Of a stretch of DNA of 64,000 nt, positions 46,595-58,400 are shown piece after piece; position 1 is the first letter of the stretch, and the number at the start of each line of letters is the position of its first letter. Below the pieces are notes generated by a model. That model was not told where the DNA came from, did not search any database, and saw nothing but the letters and a program-made list of their open reading frames with translations. Where the stretch lies: the NCBI GenBank assembly GCA_030272585.1, contig BSYQ01000005.1, positions 4,929,501-4,993,500 of the forward strand, read 5' to 3'. The stretch comes from Bryopsis sp. KO-2023. Its lineage: Eukaryota; Chlorophyta; Ulvophyceae; Bryopsidales; Bryopsidaceae. The position numbers and the translations under genes were made by a program.

Positions 46595-46741
46595 CATCCT
46601 GTTTGGCTTGTGATGATAACATGGCTTTCAATTTTTTTGTTTTCTTTATTGCTGCTTCTTTATAATCTTCGAAGAGAAAAGTGAAACTGAACTGCTTTTC
46701 CAGGCTAACTGGGATGGGTTTTTCCTTTTCGGGATTTTTGA
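46595..46741 (-). CDS. orphan exon of an unknown minus-strand gene
   Basis: A 147-base open segment is bounded by a clean acceptor (TTGTTCACAG) and donor (GATG|GTAAGA). It encodes 48 residues of balanced composition, beginning KNPEKEKPIPVSLEKQ and including FTFLFEDYKEAAIKK, unlike the homopolymer frames around it. I do not recognise the protein and could not link a second exon in phase; a Lys-rich open frame with ILLDLFKRR and NLEIPIPKQLQ at about 46090-46215 on the same strand is a candidate. Confidence 0.4.
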
Positions 46742-48313
46742 CTGTGAACAAAAAGGTGAGGGGATGAATTAATTGCAACCCAAAAAAGAAGAAAAAGAAA
46801 GGGGGGGGGGGGAAATGGGGCGGATAAAAGGAATTAAGAAAAGAAGAAAGGCAATCGGGCAAAGGGAACTGAAAACAGATAGAAACGATATTAAAAATAA
46901 AAAAAAGGAAAGAAAAATAGAGGTGGTGCTGGAATTTCTTTTGTCGTTTTTCTTTTTTTTCGCTTTCTGTGCTTGTCGGTGTGGTCCTTCGAAAAAATTT
47001 CACCATTGACTCTTCTGTTCTTTTTTTTTGTTGCTTCTTCCAAAAACAGTTTTTCTGTCGGAAGTTGGGAATGCTGTTTTTGTTTTTTTTTGCTGCTTGG
47101 ATTTGTTTTCTTTTCTGGGCGAGCTCGATTTTTTTGTTGCAACATTCAAAAAAAAGGTTATCTTCTTTTACTTTTTTTTTTTCAACAACGCATTTCCATA
47201 CATCTTTTAGTATATACATTCTTTTCTTTTCTTTTTTTAATTGTTCAAAAGGTTTGTTTCTGTCAAAACTTCATAAGCGGGGAAGGTAAAAAAAAAACGA
47301 CAGGCAGTGAAAATTGATGAGGAAAACAAAGAAAAAAAAAAAAGAGGAACAGAAATAGGGACCAGCACATTGCTGGCAATGTAAAAAAAAAATTTGTCCA
47401 GCAGGAAGAAAATTGGCATTTATTTTCTTTGCGTCTCGAAGCTCAAAATCAAATGGAGGGAATGGAACGGTAGTTTCAAAATTTTAATCAGAAAAAAAAA
47501 GGTCGGGGAGAATTATGAGGTAGGAAGCATAGAAAGAAGAAAAAAAAAGATTTAAGTGTTGGGTGTTGAATTTTGCCAAATTTGCTGCCGTGGAAAATGG
47601 AGGTTGGACTGGGAGGGGTGGGGGGAGGGGGGGGAGGAAGAAGTTAATGGTAGAAGAGTCAGTGCGTCGTTATTACAACTGAATTTCCTTTGTGAACATA
47701 AATTTTTAATTGTTGGAATCAGGCTCTACTTTCTTTTGGGGGGGGGGTGATCGTTTTTTTTTTTTTTTTTCTCCTTTAATTTTGGAGGGAGGAGGGGGGG
47801 TTCAGAATTGCGATTTGATTTTTTTTTCTTCAAATCTCAACACCAGCCTACCAAAAGTACTCCAGCACCTTAAAACTCCCAGTGAACGACTCCAAATTCC
47901 ACTGCCCGAGCCGTGGTGAAGTAAGCAAATCCTTCTTGTGCCCTTGTCCATATTTCACAGTAAACAGGGGTTGACAATGGGCTGCAAGCCAAGCTGAATA
48001 TCCTTGCACAGATCCCCTCTCTCCTCACCATAATTTGACTCATCATAATTTGGATTTCACATTATTCCAGACCGTCCTATCCCCCAGCCGACCTTTTAAA
48101 CCAACAGACCCCAGGTGTGCACCAGTGACTGACTGGAGTGTAAAACATTCAAGACTCCTGACCTTGGATTTTCTTTGTCCAGGGAGATTTCTTTTGGGTG
48201 GGTTTTGTTTTTGTTGTTCTTACCTTGTATTACTCTGGCATTAGGGGGGGGTGATGGCCTCTTTTTGCTGTAATTGATTGATTGATTCCCTGACCTTGAA
48301 AAATCGTGAACTC

Positions 48314-48420
48314 CCTTCAGTCCGAATGCCATTAGTCCGAATGCGTGTCAGTCCGAATGCCGTAAGTCCGAATGTCGCAAGTCCGAACGCCATCAGACCG
48401 AATGCTCTTACTCCGAAAAT
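48314..48420. repeat. minisatellite with AGTCCGAATG core
   Basis: About eight degenerate units of 12-15 bases with the core AGTCCGAATGC follow one another, for example CAGTCCGAATGCCAT, TAGTCCGAATGCG and CAAGTCCGAACGCC. Confidence 0.85.
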
Positions 48421-49194
48421 TTTAAAAAGTGTTGATTTTCCACGTCGTCAAACCGAACCTGAAAAATAACGTTGTTGAATCAAACCCAAAAATCACGCAC
48501 ATCACGCTCGCCCACACTGGCAATCGAATTCAATTTATTCCATTTGATAGATCGTCGGCTGACAGGTGGACTGAACGCTGGTCGAAGGGGGCTTTTCTCG
48601 TCGGGAATGTCGGGAAGGTTGAGTGGCCAGTTGCAAGCGTAATGTCCGTGCCTGGTGTGGTGGAAAATTTCGTCCATGCGCTGATTTTATGTTTAGAAAA
48701 AGATCTTTACTGGGAAACTTGCTCCAGAGAGAACGAGGCGACGGAAGCAAAGGGTGGTTGAACGACTTGGAAAAGAAAAAGTGAGTTTGTTTTTCAGTGC
48801 AAGAACTGTACTTCGCGACATATATGCCAGGATTCGGTTGCTTGATACGAAAGTGTGAAAGGAAATAGGTGGCATGCATGATCGGGCTTGTTCAGGTTAA
48901 TGGACAGCCCTTCTTTGGTTTGATTGCCCAACCACCTCACTCTGAAGAAGAGGTGTTGTTAATTTCAGCCTTACAATTCTATCTTAGTCCCCAGATGGAT
49001 CGCTGGAAATTTTCCCCAAAACCACTTAATACCCGACATAACCCCCCCCCAAAAAAAACAAGTCACCGACCATACTTAAAGAAACAATGAATGCTATTTT
49101 GTTTGTTTTGTTCATTCTGCATTAGGGCATAGTATTCTTCAACGATTTATTGCTCCTGTCTGTAATAATTTCCTAAAATGTGTTGAATTCACAT

Positions 49195-49310
49195 TCTCAC
49201 AGTGTAAAAAGTGCAACCCCTGTTCCTACCAAAGTACCTTCAAACACCACAACCTGGAGTCCTAATTGTACAAACTCCCTGCAACTACCCAACTGAATTC
49301 CCCCTCTCCA
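49195..49310. repeat. dispersed repeat, copy 1
   Basis: About 115 bases are similar to 59800-59912: shared blocks include ACCCCTGTTCC, TGTACAAACT and GCAACTACCCAACTGAATTC in the same order. This copy ends a few bases before the CSA start codon. Confidence 0.75.
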
Positions 49311-49313
49311 CAA

Positions 49314-51965
49314 ATGGCAAGATATGAACAAACACAAGCATTTCGCTCACTGGGGAATTGCTGCAGGGCGTCCTCCCTATCTATTGTCAGTTCGAAGTCT
49401 TTCAAAAGCGCTGGAGGTCACGGGGTTACATGGCTCGACATCGACCATGTGGATCATCGATACATGCTGGCTTCTTCCTCCAAAGGAGCAGTGTCGCTAT
49501 TCGATGTTCAAGTGCGTATATTATGGCTGCTGAGTTTTCTCATTTTTACTTCGGGGATGCACCTGCCATGACTAAATCGCTGTAAAGGCTGGGAGCGAAC
49601 AGCGGAGTTGAATTTCTCTGGACTTCCACACGAATACAGCACAATGATTTTGGCATGCCGATGGGGTCAAGAACATTAATTCTCTCGATGCTATGTTGCA
49701 TTCAAATCCGATTTCATTGTTTGCTGTTCTCCTTGTGTTCAATCTAATATGTGATTAATAATTAATGAATAAATTAGTAATAATAATAATGATTAATTTT
49801 TATGATTTTTTAATCTGTGGATTAGACAGCCAAAAGACCTACCCCCTGGTTCACATTCTTTTGTTTTTTGTTTCAAGTGCTTCATTTCCACTTAGTTGGG
49901 AAGGTGAAGCACCCCATGCTGAACACGTGAGGGTGGAATTTCTCCTTTCTCCGTTCACCTGCGAATCTTGTGATCACATGACTCACTCTTTCTTTTTGTT
50001 CGTTACTGATGTCCATCTGTTGATTTTTGAACGCACAGACACCTGACGGAGAGGGAAAGTATTCTGCTTTGAAGACGGTGGATCGAACAACCACAGGTGG
50101 CCATCAATACCTTGTCTCAGCCGTTGCATGGTACCCTGTCGACACAGGGATGTTCGTGTCTGGGTCCTTCGACGCACAAATCAACATATGGGACACCAAC
50201 AAGTGAGTCAATGTTTTTCCCCCTTCGACGAGCATTCCTCAATCATAGCATGGAAAGCTGGAGATACGCAATAGAACACAGCCATCGCCTCAAAATTTAG
50301 TTCAGATTTTGGGTGTTTTTTTTTCTGTGTGGGGGGGTGGAGAGCAGGATTTCCTGATGTGGTGTAGACATGTATGATGAATTTGGCAATTCTTCGATTG
50401 TTGTTGTTTTTTTTTCACAAAAGGGGGGTGATTCACAGCGTCTTGGGGGGGGAGAGTTTTCCTCCCTTTTTTTGATTTTCTTTCGATGATTTGGCAGTGT
50501 GTATTGCTCAGAATGGAGGTGGCGTATCAATTCGACATGGGTGCTAGGGTTTACAGCGTGGCGATGAGCGCCATTGCAACATCGCACTGTCTTGTTGCTG
50601 TGGGGAGCGAAGACCCATTGGTGAAATTGTGCGATCCCTCCAGTGGGGGGTTTTCTCATACGCTAGAAGGCCACAGGTGAAAAAAAAAAAAAGCAAAAAA
50701 AAAGCATGAGGTTTCGTGCACCAAAAAAAAAGAAAAGAATCGTCAGGTTCTGTTAATTGCATGTCATCGACTTTTCTCTTCTTGTTTTTCTATGGGCAGT
50801 GAGTCAGTCTGGGCGGTGCACTGGTCATTGGGCAACGAGTTCGAACTCGTAACAGGTAAGAAGAAATTAAAAAGAAATCTCGCAGATCAGTTTACTCAAA
50901 AACAAAAATGGAAGAAATGCTGCAGATCAATTCACCCGAAAGCAAAAATTGGCACTCTGAGAATGGGACAGACATCAAGTCAGACATCGGATGTGTCTGA
51001 CTCTGAACAAATCCCACCTTATTGATCGGAGCGGCAAATGCGCTGATGCATGCAGGGGGAATGGATGGGCAGCTTCGACTGTGGGACATACGTAGATCAG
51101 GGTGCATGCGTACCTTCGATCAGCATTACACTCGTGTGGATAAAAGCCAGGAAAATGACCAACACAGAGATTCGAGAATACCTAGGGAGCCCAATAAACC
51201 GACCACAGGACATGACGGCCATGTCACTGCAGTGAAACCCACACCAAATGGTTTGTGTTGGATTTCAGCAGCCACTGATTCGAGAGTCAGACTCTGGGAT
51301 GCAGTGAACCACACCAACATGCTGGTGAACTATAGCGGGACGTACAATCGGTCGATGAAAGCTAGACAGCTGGCTGTGAGCAGTGACAGTGAACTCATTT
51401 TTCACCCTTCAGGGAGCGTTGTCCAGGTAGGGAAGGTCCAGATCAGGTTGCATGCAATTATTCTTTTGATTTTTCCTGATTATTATCATTATTTTCTTGG
51501 ATGCAATTCGAAAAGAAAAAGTGAAATGCTGGGTATTCACAATTCTGAGTAGTGTTGGTCTATTGGGTGCTCTTTTTTCGGGGGCAGTTAGCTGAACTCG
51601 AACCTTGCAGTGAACACATACCACGGCAGAGGATGCATGTTTGTTTTTTCAATAATTTCCATTTCCTGATGTGCATGGTAAAGAAGAATGGTCGAAGCAC
51701 CAGAACGAACGACTTCTTTTGTGGTTACGTTCAACGATTGACTTTTTTTTTGTGCCGTATTTCAACCCCCAAGGTCTTCGATTTATCCACTGGAGAGACT
51801 TTTGATAATTTGAGGGGGCACATGGACACCATCAATTGCTGCCTGTTCAATCCCAGCATGCATGAACTTTACTCAGGAAGCAACGACGGAAATATTTTAG
51901 TGTGGGGAATTCCACACTCGGCGTGCGATGATGTAATGGATCAAGACAATTGGAGCGATGATTGA
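49314..51965 (+). CDS. ERCC8: CSA/ERCC8 WD40 protein of transcription-coupled repair
   Basis: Six exons, 49314..49511, 50039..50202, 50512..50676, 50800..50855, 51032..51426 and 51774..51965, close in phase to 389 residues (human CSA 396). CSA is the WD40 substrate receptor of a CUL4-DDB1 ubiquitin ligase that acts when RNA polymerase II stalls at DNA damage. Landmarks match CSA in order: GGHGVTWLDIDHVDHRYMLA, YPVDTGMFVSGSFDAQINIWDTN, HCLVAVGSEDPLVKLCDPSSG with FSHTLEGH, LRLWDIRRSGCMRTFDQH, DGHVTAVKPTPNG, DSRVRLWDAVNHTNMLVNY, and in the last repeat GHMDTINCCLFNPSMHELYSG with DGNILVW. The C-terminus is short and acidic (MDQDNWSDD), as in other CSA proteins. The N-terminus is provisional: the ATG at 49314 gives about the expected length before the first repeat, but a splice-site-like CTGCAG lies inside this exon at 49361-49366, so an upstream first exon is possible. 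Confidence 0.9.
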
Positions 51966-52413
51966 TAGTTTTTTCCTCTATTTTTTTTTTGGGGGGGGGG
52001 GGGGAAGGGGGAGGGTCTTTTTTTTTTTTTCAGATGAACTTGGTGAAAAGGGACGAAGTAGGGCAAGTTGGTTGCTGTGCTGAATCTGCACCTTGTGTGA
52101 AGTCATTGTACAATAAACTTGTGTTTTTTTTTCTTGTGGATACGTCTTATTTGAATGAAGTTCTGAACTGATCTTCCTGAGTATCCCGTTATCTTCATGC
52201 ACAGAACCAACTCATTAATTACCTCTGCGAAGTCAAGCAACGCTTTCATACCTACACTTCGAGAGAGAGAGATTCTTTCAGAAAGCCAAGGATATATGTC
52301 TTGTTTTGCAATCATGACGACAGCTATATTTATTGACACATTGGCCTTTGTTGAGGGCAGTTGTTTCAAATTCGTGTCGGAAGCATACGGAAACGCATCT
52401 CAGGAGGATCAGG
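51966..52413. other. intergenic, CSA to LTO1
   Basis: No gene recognised in the 448 bases. It contains a T10-G14 homopolymer switch at 51981-52004 and AATAAA near 52111 (a possible CSA polyadenylation signal). Confidence 0.45.
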
Positions 52414-53301
52414 ATGTCAGACTCGTTCTGGGAAAGCTACGAAGAGGAGGAACGAAGCGTTGCTCGGGGACGGGCAGATGGCGCCAGGTGCACCCTGAAA
52501 ATCTAAAATCGACGGGGGAGGACGAGTGCCACTCATGTTGCGAGTGCAAAAAGATCATGATCATTTTTTGCGATTCTCCTCCACAATGTAATTTATGTTT
52601 GTTTGTTTGCAAAAAGATGCCTGAATGGGAAAAGGAGTGATTAAATCTGTTGTGTTTTGTAGACACGGGGAGAATGTCGGTTATGTTGAAGCCTGGGAAA
52701 TGGGGGTGCGGAAAGGGTACGAAACAGGTAATATATTTCTTGGTGTTTTAGTGATAAAATTCTGTGTGTTTTAGCGACAAAGTCTGTGCTTGCCAGTCGA
52801 TCAATTCATTTGTTTTTTCAACCCAGGGGTAGAAATCGGCTACTACATGGGTTGCGTTTCGATTTGGAAAGCATTGCATGATTCAGGAGCACTGGGAAAA
52901 GAAGGTCGTCTTGAGAAATGGATCCTGCGGCTGGAAGAGAAACTGACGGAATATCCGAGACAAAATGTCCAGGTATCTTTTGTTGTATTTTGAGCGGTGG
53001 GCCCCCATTAATACATTATTTATCACACTGGGGGATTGCATGCTTTCAGAGTTATATGCAAACAAAACACATAGAAATCACGAAATTATTTCAAATAATG
53101 CAGAAAAAACAAAAAAAAGGGAAAGGGTAAAAGGCATGAAGTCAAATCGATTTCTTGAACCGTTCTGTTGTGTGTGCATGACAGGATGTTGATCTACAGC
53201 AGAAAATGGATGATATTCGCAGTGGGTTTCGGGAAATTGTGTCAGTCTTAGGTCTGACCAGGGAGTATTTTCCAGAGGAGCAACGTTCTCTTGAATTTTA
53301 G
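52414..53301 (+). CDS. LTO1: LTO1, adaptor for Fe-S insertion into ABCE1/Rli1
   Basis: Four exons, 52414..52487, 52663..52727, 52827..52972 and 53185..53301, close in phase to 133 residues (human LTO1/ORAOV1 137). With Yae1, LTO1 recruits the cytosolic iron-sulfur assembly machinery to the ribosome-recycling ATPase ABCE1. The N-terminal half shows the family's repeated Gly-x3 pattern (ARGRADGAR, HGENVGYVEAWEMGVRKGYETG) followed by VEIGYYMGCVSIW; the C-terminal half has the helical segment QQKMDDIRSGFREIVSVLGL. The last three residues are LEF. Client adaptors of the cytosolic Fe-S targeting complex often end in [LIM]-[DES]-[WF], and LEF fits. All introns are GT-AG. A 54-base tandem repeat begins about 210 bases downstream. 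Confidence 0.88.
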
Positions 53302-55458
53302 GGTGCTTGCTTGAGAAGCAAAAAAGTTTTGGGTAGATTTTGTGCTGGCAGTGATGTTTTTACTCCGGATCTTTCATTTTGTGATTGGAAAAGCGATATC
53401 TCGGAAAAATATTTCTGTATGTCGAGTCTTTTAAACGGAGGCGGCATGCATCAATCGGATGGCAGCTGCTTCCTGCTCACTGTTTTCGATCGATGTCCAA
53501 ATATGTCCCCCGGCGTTTGGGTTTTTTGTTGCGTTTCTCAAGGAAATCTTTCAAAGAAACAGAAAATCGTTTGGGTTTTTTGTTGCGTTTCTCAAGGAAA
53601 TCTTTCAAAGAAACAGAAAATCGTTTGGACTTCACTCAGCTTCCTCCTTTTAATTAGCTGTGTGCCCGTCGATGCTTGGATGCCATCTGATCCTTGAAAG
53701 ATCAAAAAAATCAGGAAGATTAAGAGATGCACGTCGTCTGAGCTCCCGAACATTCACAGGTGTGCTGTACCCACAAAGTTGATGTCGTGATTGTACGACT
53801 GGGGCAAGGATAAAACTATTGTTGGGCTGGAGATTCTGATGGACTAGGGGGGGCAGTCAGATCGGTGAATGTGGCAGGATGAGTCATGAATGTAACTGGT
53901 AGTCATGGCTTAGTAAAAGGGGAACTGGTGGATCGGAAAGGATAAGGTGGTGTCTCTGAGAGGGGGAACTGACTCTTGTAAAAGTTTGGAAGCAACTTTC
54001 GTCTCAAGGGTCTCACACTATACACATTGTTCGTTATTCGCCTTTTTGAAGGTCACTGTTGTAAGAGTTTTAACGACACAACAGGTGCATGAAAAACAGT
54101 CCCACATTTTTACACTCATAGGGTGTAAGTACCCCTCGGTCCGCTCATTAAAAACGGTGACAAAGCAGAAAAAGCATCTCTAATGCCAACATATCGACAT
54201 GATGTTTTTTTTTTTGTTTTAAACTCACAACATCATCTACCCCACTCACAAAAACCACCCCGAAATCGCCAACCACAAAGAAAATGAAAAAATGGCAGAC
54301 TAGCAAACCAAACCCCCATTCATTTCAAGATTGAATCTAAAAAGAACCCAAACAATAAATCTCGTCATAAAATCCCATACGGTCGGAATAATCACCGCAA
54401 TGCTCATTGATATTCATTGATTTCTTCCCCAACCCCCCCCCCCCCCTCTCGGAAAGTTTTCCAATGTACGAAATTTATGAACCCCCCCCCCCAAACAAAA
54501 CCCAACAGTGTCTTTTTTTCTTTTTCATTTTTTCTTCTCCCCCATATCTCCCTTCCCTCCAAATCACCACGAAAAATAAAAATGAGAACACAACAGAATT
54601 GATTTAAAGAAAAAAAAAAAAAAAGAAAGAGAACAAAAAAAGAAAACCTTTTCATAAAAATAATAATTTAAAAAAACAACGCAGCCTCTGGTTTTCAAAT
54701 TCAATCAACCCTCCTTTCCATCCACCCCTTCCATAGTTTCTCCTCCCCCCGTTTTTCGTTTTGATTGAACTTTTTTTTTCTTTTTTTCTTAAATAGGTGT
54801 ATCAAAGGTGACAATACTAAATTCATGGCCTCTTTCGTTTTCCTTTTTTTTTTCCCCTTTTTTTGAGCCAGAGGGCAAGGTGCTTCATAAGAAGGATGAA
54901 AGAGTCATTTGTAATTTTCTTCGCGGTCATCTATCCGTGTGCTAACGAACCACCGGCTTTCCACCTGCTTCTGGAAACTCTGGCAAAAGCACCAGCAGCT
55001 GTGCTCATTTTTGCACTCATTAAACTATCGAAGTCCTGCACAAAAATCCAACAGTTTGACACAATTAAAATTATAATTACAAATATTATTAATGATGTTT
55101 TTCCTCAAAAAAATATTTTTTACACTCAACCGTATCCCATACTTACTCAACAAGATTCAGTTGCCCTAAACCACCAAGCTGAATTCAACCCTCCCTCCAC
55201 CATCCCCCCCCCCCCAAAAAAAAGAGGAAAATCATCATCAAAAAGTGCAAAAAATCCACTCACACTCCCTGTTGATGGGGCCAGAACAGGAAATCAATCG
55301 GCAGGTTGGGAAATGAACCAGCATTTCATTCCATTTTGTCTGTGTTACGCCGGCTCAATTCCACAGCGGACAGGTGACAAGCAGCTGTCAGCATTTTGCT
55401 GCAACACATTTGCTTTCCAAAAAAAAACAAAAAAACAGCACACAACGTCCCACCTTAT
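53302..55458. other. intergenic between convergent genes
   Basis: About 2.2 kb between LTO1 and the HAD gene. It contains a 54-base tandem repeat (53514-53628), poly-C and poly-A runs around 54427-54660, and an ATG-initiated 201-codon open frame (54896-55501, plus) that overlaps the end of the HAD gene on the other strand. That frame has no family features and I do not call it a gene. Confidence 0.4.
53514..53628. repeat. 54-bp tandem repeat
   Basis: Two exact copies of a 54-base unit (about 53514-53567 and 53568-53621) plus the start of a third. The unit length is a multiple of three and an open frame runs through it, repeating SQGNLSKKQKIVWVFCCV, but this is probably downstream noncoding sequence of LTO1. 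Confidence 0.9.
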
Positions 55459-58400
55459 TCATTTGAATCCGAAGTGTTGCAGGCCTTCAAGAATTCCGTA
55501 GGCTTCATGTTTTGTGGCAACCCATAACCTGGACGGGCTGTCCCCATTTCCCAACTGGGTTTCCACCCAATCCTTTAAATCAGGTTGGGCATTTCCAACC
55601 ACGATCGCTCGATTCTTGCCTGGGGAAAAGGAAAAAAAAAGCACAATAATTCCAAAAAATTAACCCAGGTCGAAGAATTCACAGCAATGACAAAAAAAAC
55701 ACAATGTGGAAATTCACGGCCATTGATTCTGAGACTCACCCGAGAGCATCAGAATGTCATTTCCTGAGTCCCCGCATGCAATCGTGCTTTCCTTGTCAAA
55801 CCCATACGATTTCCTCACGTAATCTAGCGATTCCAATTTCCCTGCCTGATTAGACACCAGGTCCAAATACCTGTCACAGAACAACTTCCCTTCAACATTA
55901 CACAAAATATTCAAAATCATCCATCCATGCCAAGATCTCATTCATATGCCTTTTGTACAAAACGAAACAACGAGGACCTGTATTCAGGAAACTGTTTTTA
56001 GGTAGAGTTCACTTCTGCCCCCTCATATCGATCAAAATTCTGAATTGAAAGCTCAATCTCTACGCTGATGGATAACTCTGTGTGTTTAAAAAAAACAAAA
56101 AACAATTTTACCGGACGCCGGCAATACTCAGCAGCGTGGTGGTTAATGGCCAGCAAAGACCTCACCTCCATTCCCCCATCCCGCTTGATATGAGTTTTGC
56201 CTTTGCGTTGTTTGCATCCAATGCTTTCTGGATGTGCGCTACTACCTTGTCTAGCACCGAAACATTCACCCCACATGTCACCTTGTGCTCATTTTGCTCC
56301 TCGGGGGGTCTGTATCAAACACCCACACATAAAACAACATAATAATACTGATAATAAACGGCTAGGGATAAACGCCCCCACGTGTCCCCTCAATGACACC
56401 CACGCTCAAAAGTCATTCACTCTACTCAGAAACTACTCAAACTATTCACTCATCAACCTCAGGAAATTAAAGAAAGGGGTAAAAAAAACCTTCTGAGTCT
56501 TTGAATCTGATTTTAAGAACCCACCTCCACTAAATATCATCAAAAATTACAGATGCATGTACACCGTTTTGCCTGAGTGGCAAATCATCGGCACTATCGA
56601 GCGTTTTCCAAAAAGAAACACGGCGATGCTAAGTACTGTACCCACCTAAAATGCATGTTGTCAGTTCCGGCCTCGGCCAATGCCGAGTAGGCAGCTTCCC
56701 TCACTGCGTTCAGATTCCAATCTCTATCCAGGGTGGCCACCCATCCCTGATCCTCCTGCCATTCTCCTTGCCCATTGTTCAGATAAATCTTAGTTCCCAC
56801 CGAGGACACCAACACGTCTGGCACATTTAAGCAATGGCGCTTTTCCCTCAGCAGCTCTTGGAAAGACTGAAGGCTCCTGTATGCACACAAGAAACCGATT
56901 AAAAAACTGAAAATGCTTCGTTTTGGTGTTTGACTAATCACCCATGCACCGAATATCATGTCCTCTTTGGCTTATTTTTATTTATATTCATTTATTTAAT
57001 TTAGTTTATTTTTTTTACCATTCTTCGTGCCATTTTCTGGGGTTGTTTTTTTTTCGTGCCCTTTTTTCCTTGGGGGGGGTATATTAATAGAACGCAATAA
57101 TTTTACAGATGATTATTGACACAGTTAAAACTCACCATCCTCGACATTTGATTCCGAGTTTGTACGTTTTCACACTTGAATGGGTGTGAAAAGACGAGCT
57201 GCCAAACACCGGTTGGCAAAACTTTTTTTAAAAGCAGGTTCAACTACATGCGCTCCCCCCAAAAAAAATGAAATGGAATTTCTCTGTCTTCAACTTCAAC
57301 AATCAAGCATCCTGTCTCAGGAATTAAAGTAAATACATAAATAAACCAAGCAAAAGAGGATGCATTAATTCAATTTATTTTCACCTTCCTGTGCTGTACA
57401 CAAGGACAGATCCTCTGACGACCGCCTGTTTTTGCCAAAAGTTCTTGAAAGCTTTAGTAGCTTCATCATCCCCCACCATCGTTCCATCTAGATCGCTCAC
57501 CACCATTACGGGCTTCCCAATGACATCCTCAATATCTCCATGCTTCACTATAAATCTACCAGGTTTACGAATCTCATAATTTCCACCTGGCAAAAAAAAC
57601 AAATCATCCATCTCCATCCAGTGTAATTTTTCTTTTTGTGCTCCCCTTTTTTCTCTCTTCTTTTCGTTATCAGTTTGGTGGGCCACTCTCAAAATGTGCT
57701 TTTGTTAGGGAGAAAAAACATGGGGTGGGAAAAAAAGCTCGGAAATAGCCGCATTCGTCGAAAACGTTCTCGATGTCCAGGTGGGGGTGCAACAGGTGCC
57801 TACTTTTTAAAATGCTTAATTTTTCTGTTATTTTCTGGGTTTTTTTTTTCTCAAGCTTATTTTGATGATGGCAATGTAAGCTACAGAAAAATAAGTTTAG
57901 TTTTTAGGGTTTTTTTCAGGAGCTGCCAACTTCTTCACTGAACCCACCTGCCAATGGCTTATCCCACTCTCCCTCATTATTAGTCATCACAAATTCCAAA
58001 AGAGGTGACCCATTGTCATTTCCTTGCACCTCCACCTTGGCTTTGCACCAGTGATGTCCAGATCCAATCTGTCAAAAAACCACCATAAAATATAAACATG
58101 GATTCGATCAATTCCATCAATTACGCATTCCTTGGGTTTCATTGGCCATTGCAAAAAAAAAAAAATAATGTATGTATATATATATACATATAAGCCTACT
58201 TATTTTTCTTCCCTTTATCTTCTCTGACACTCCATGGCAACCTCGCCCAAGACAGTTTAAAAAGATTCTTTCGCATTTTTTTCAGCTTATGTTGTCTTTT
58301 TGGAGATTGTGCCAATCTCCCATTTTGGGGCTGCCGAGTTCATTCCAATTTCATTCATTCCTCCAAATCCTCCCTCAATTCCAAGCTGAAAAAAACTCCA

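Larger units (their letters stand above)
44873..49313. other. low-complexity region with one credible orphan exon
   Basis: From 44.9 to 47.8 kb the DNA consists largely of A-, T- and G-runs; most open frames in it are poly-Lys, poly-Phe or poly-Pro artefacts. Plus-strand A-richness at 44.9-45.4 kb would be T-richness on the minus strand, consistent with introns of a minus-strand gene. One exon-like segment (46595-46741, minus) is listed separately. A minisatellite lies at 48314-48420. The region before 49314 is the promoter of the CSA gene. Confidence 0.4.

Noticed and set aside
46512-47219. 235-codon minus-strand open frame rich in Lys and Phe
   Set aside because: Apart from the 147-base exon at 46595-46741, the frame is made of homopolymer translation and crosses good splice sites.
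54896-55501. 201-codon plus-strand open frame
   Set aside because: It overlaps the last exon of the HAD gene on the other strand, lacks family motifs and has irregular composition; kept only as a remark in the intergenic entry.
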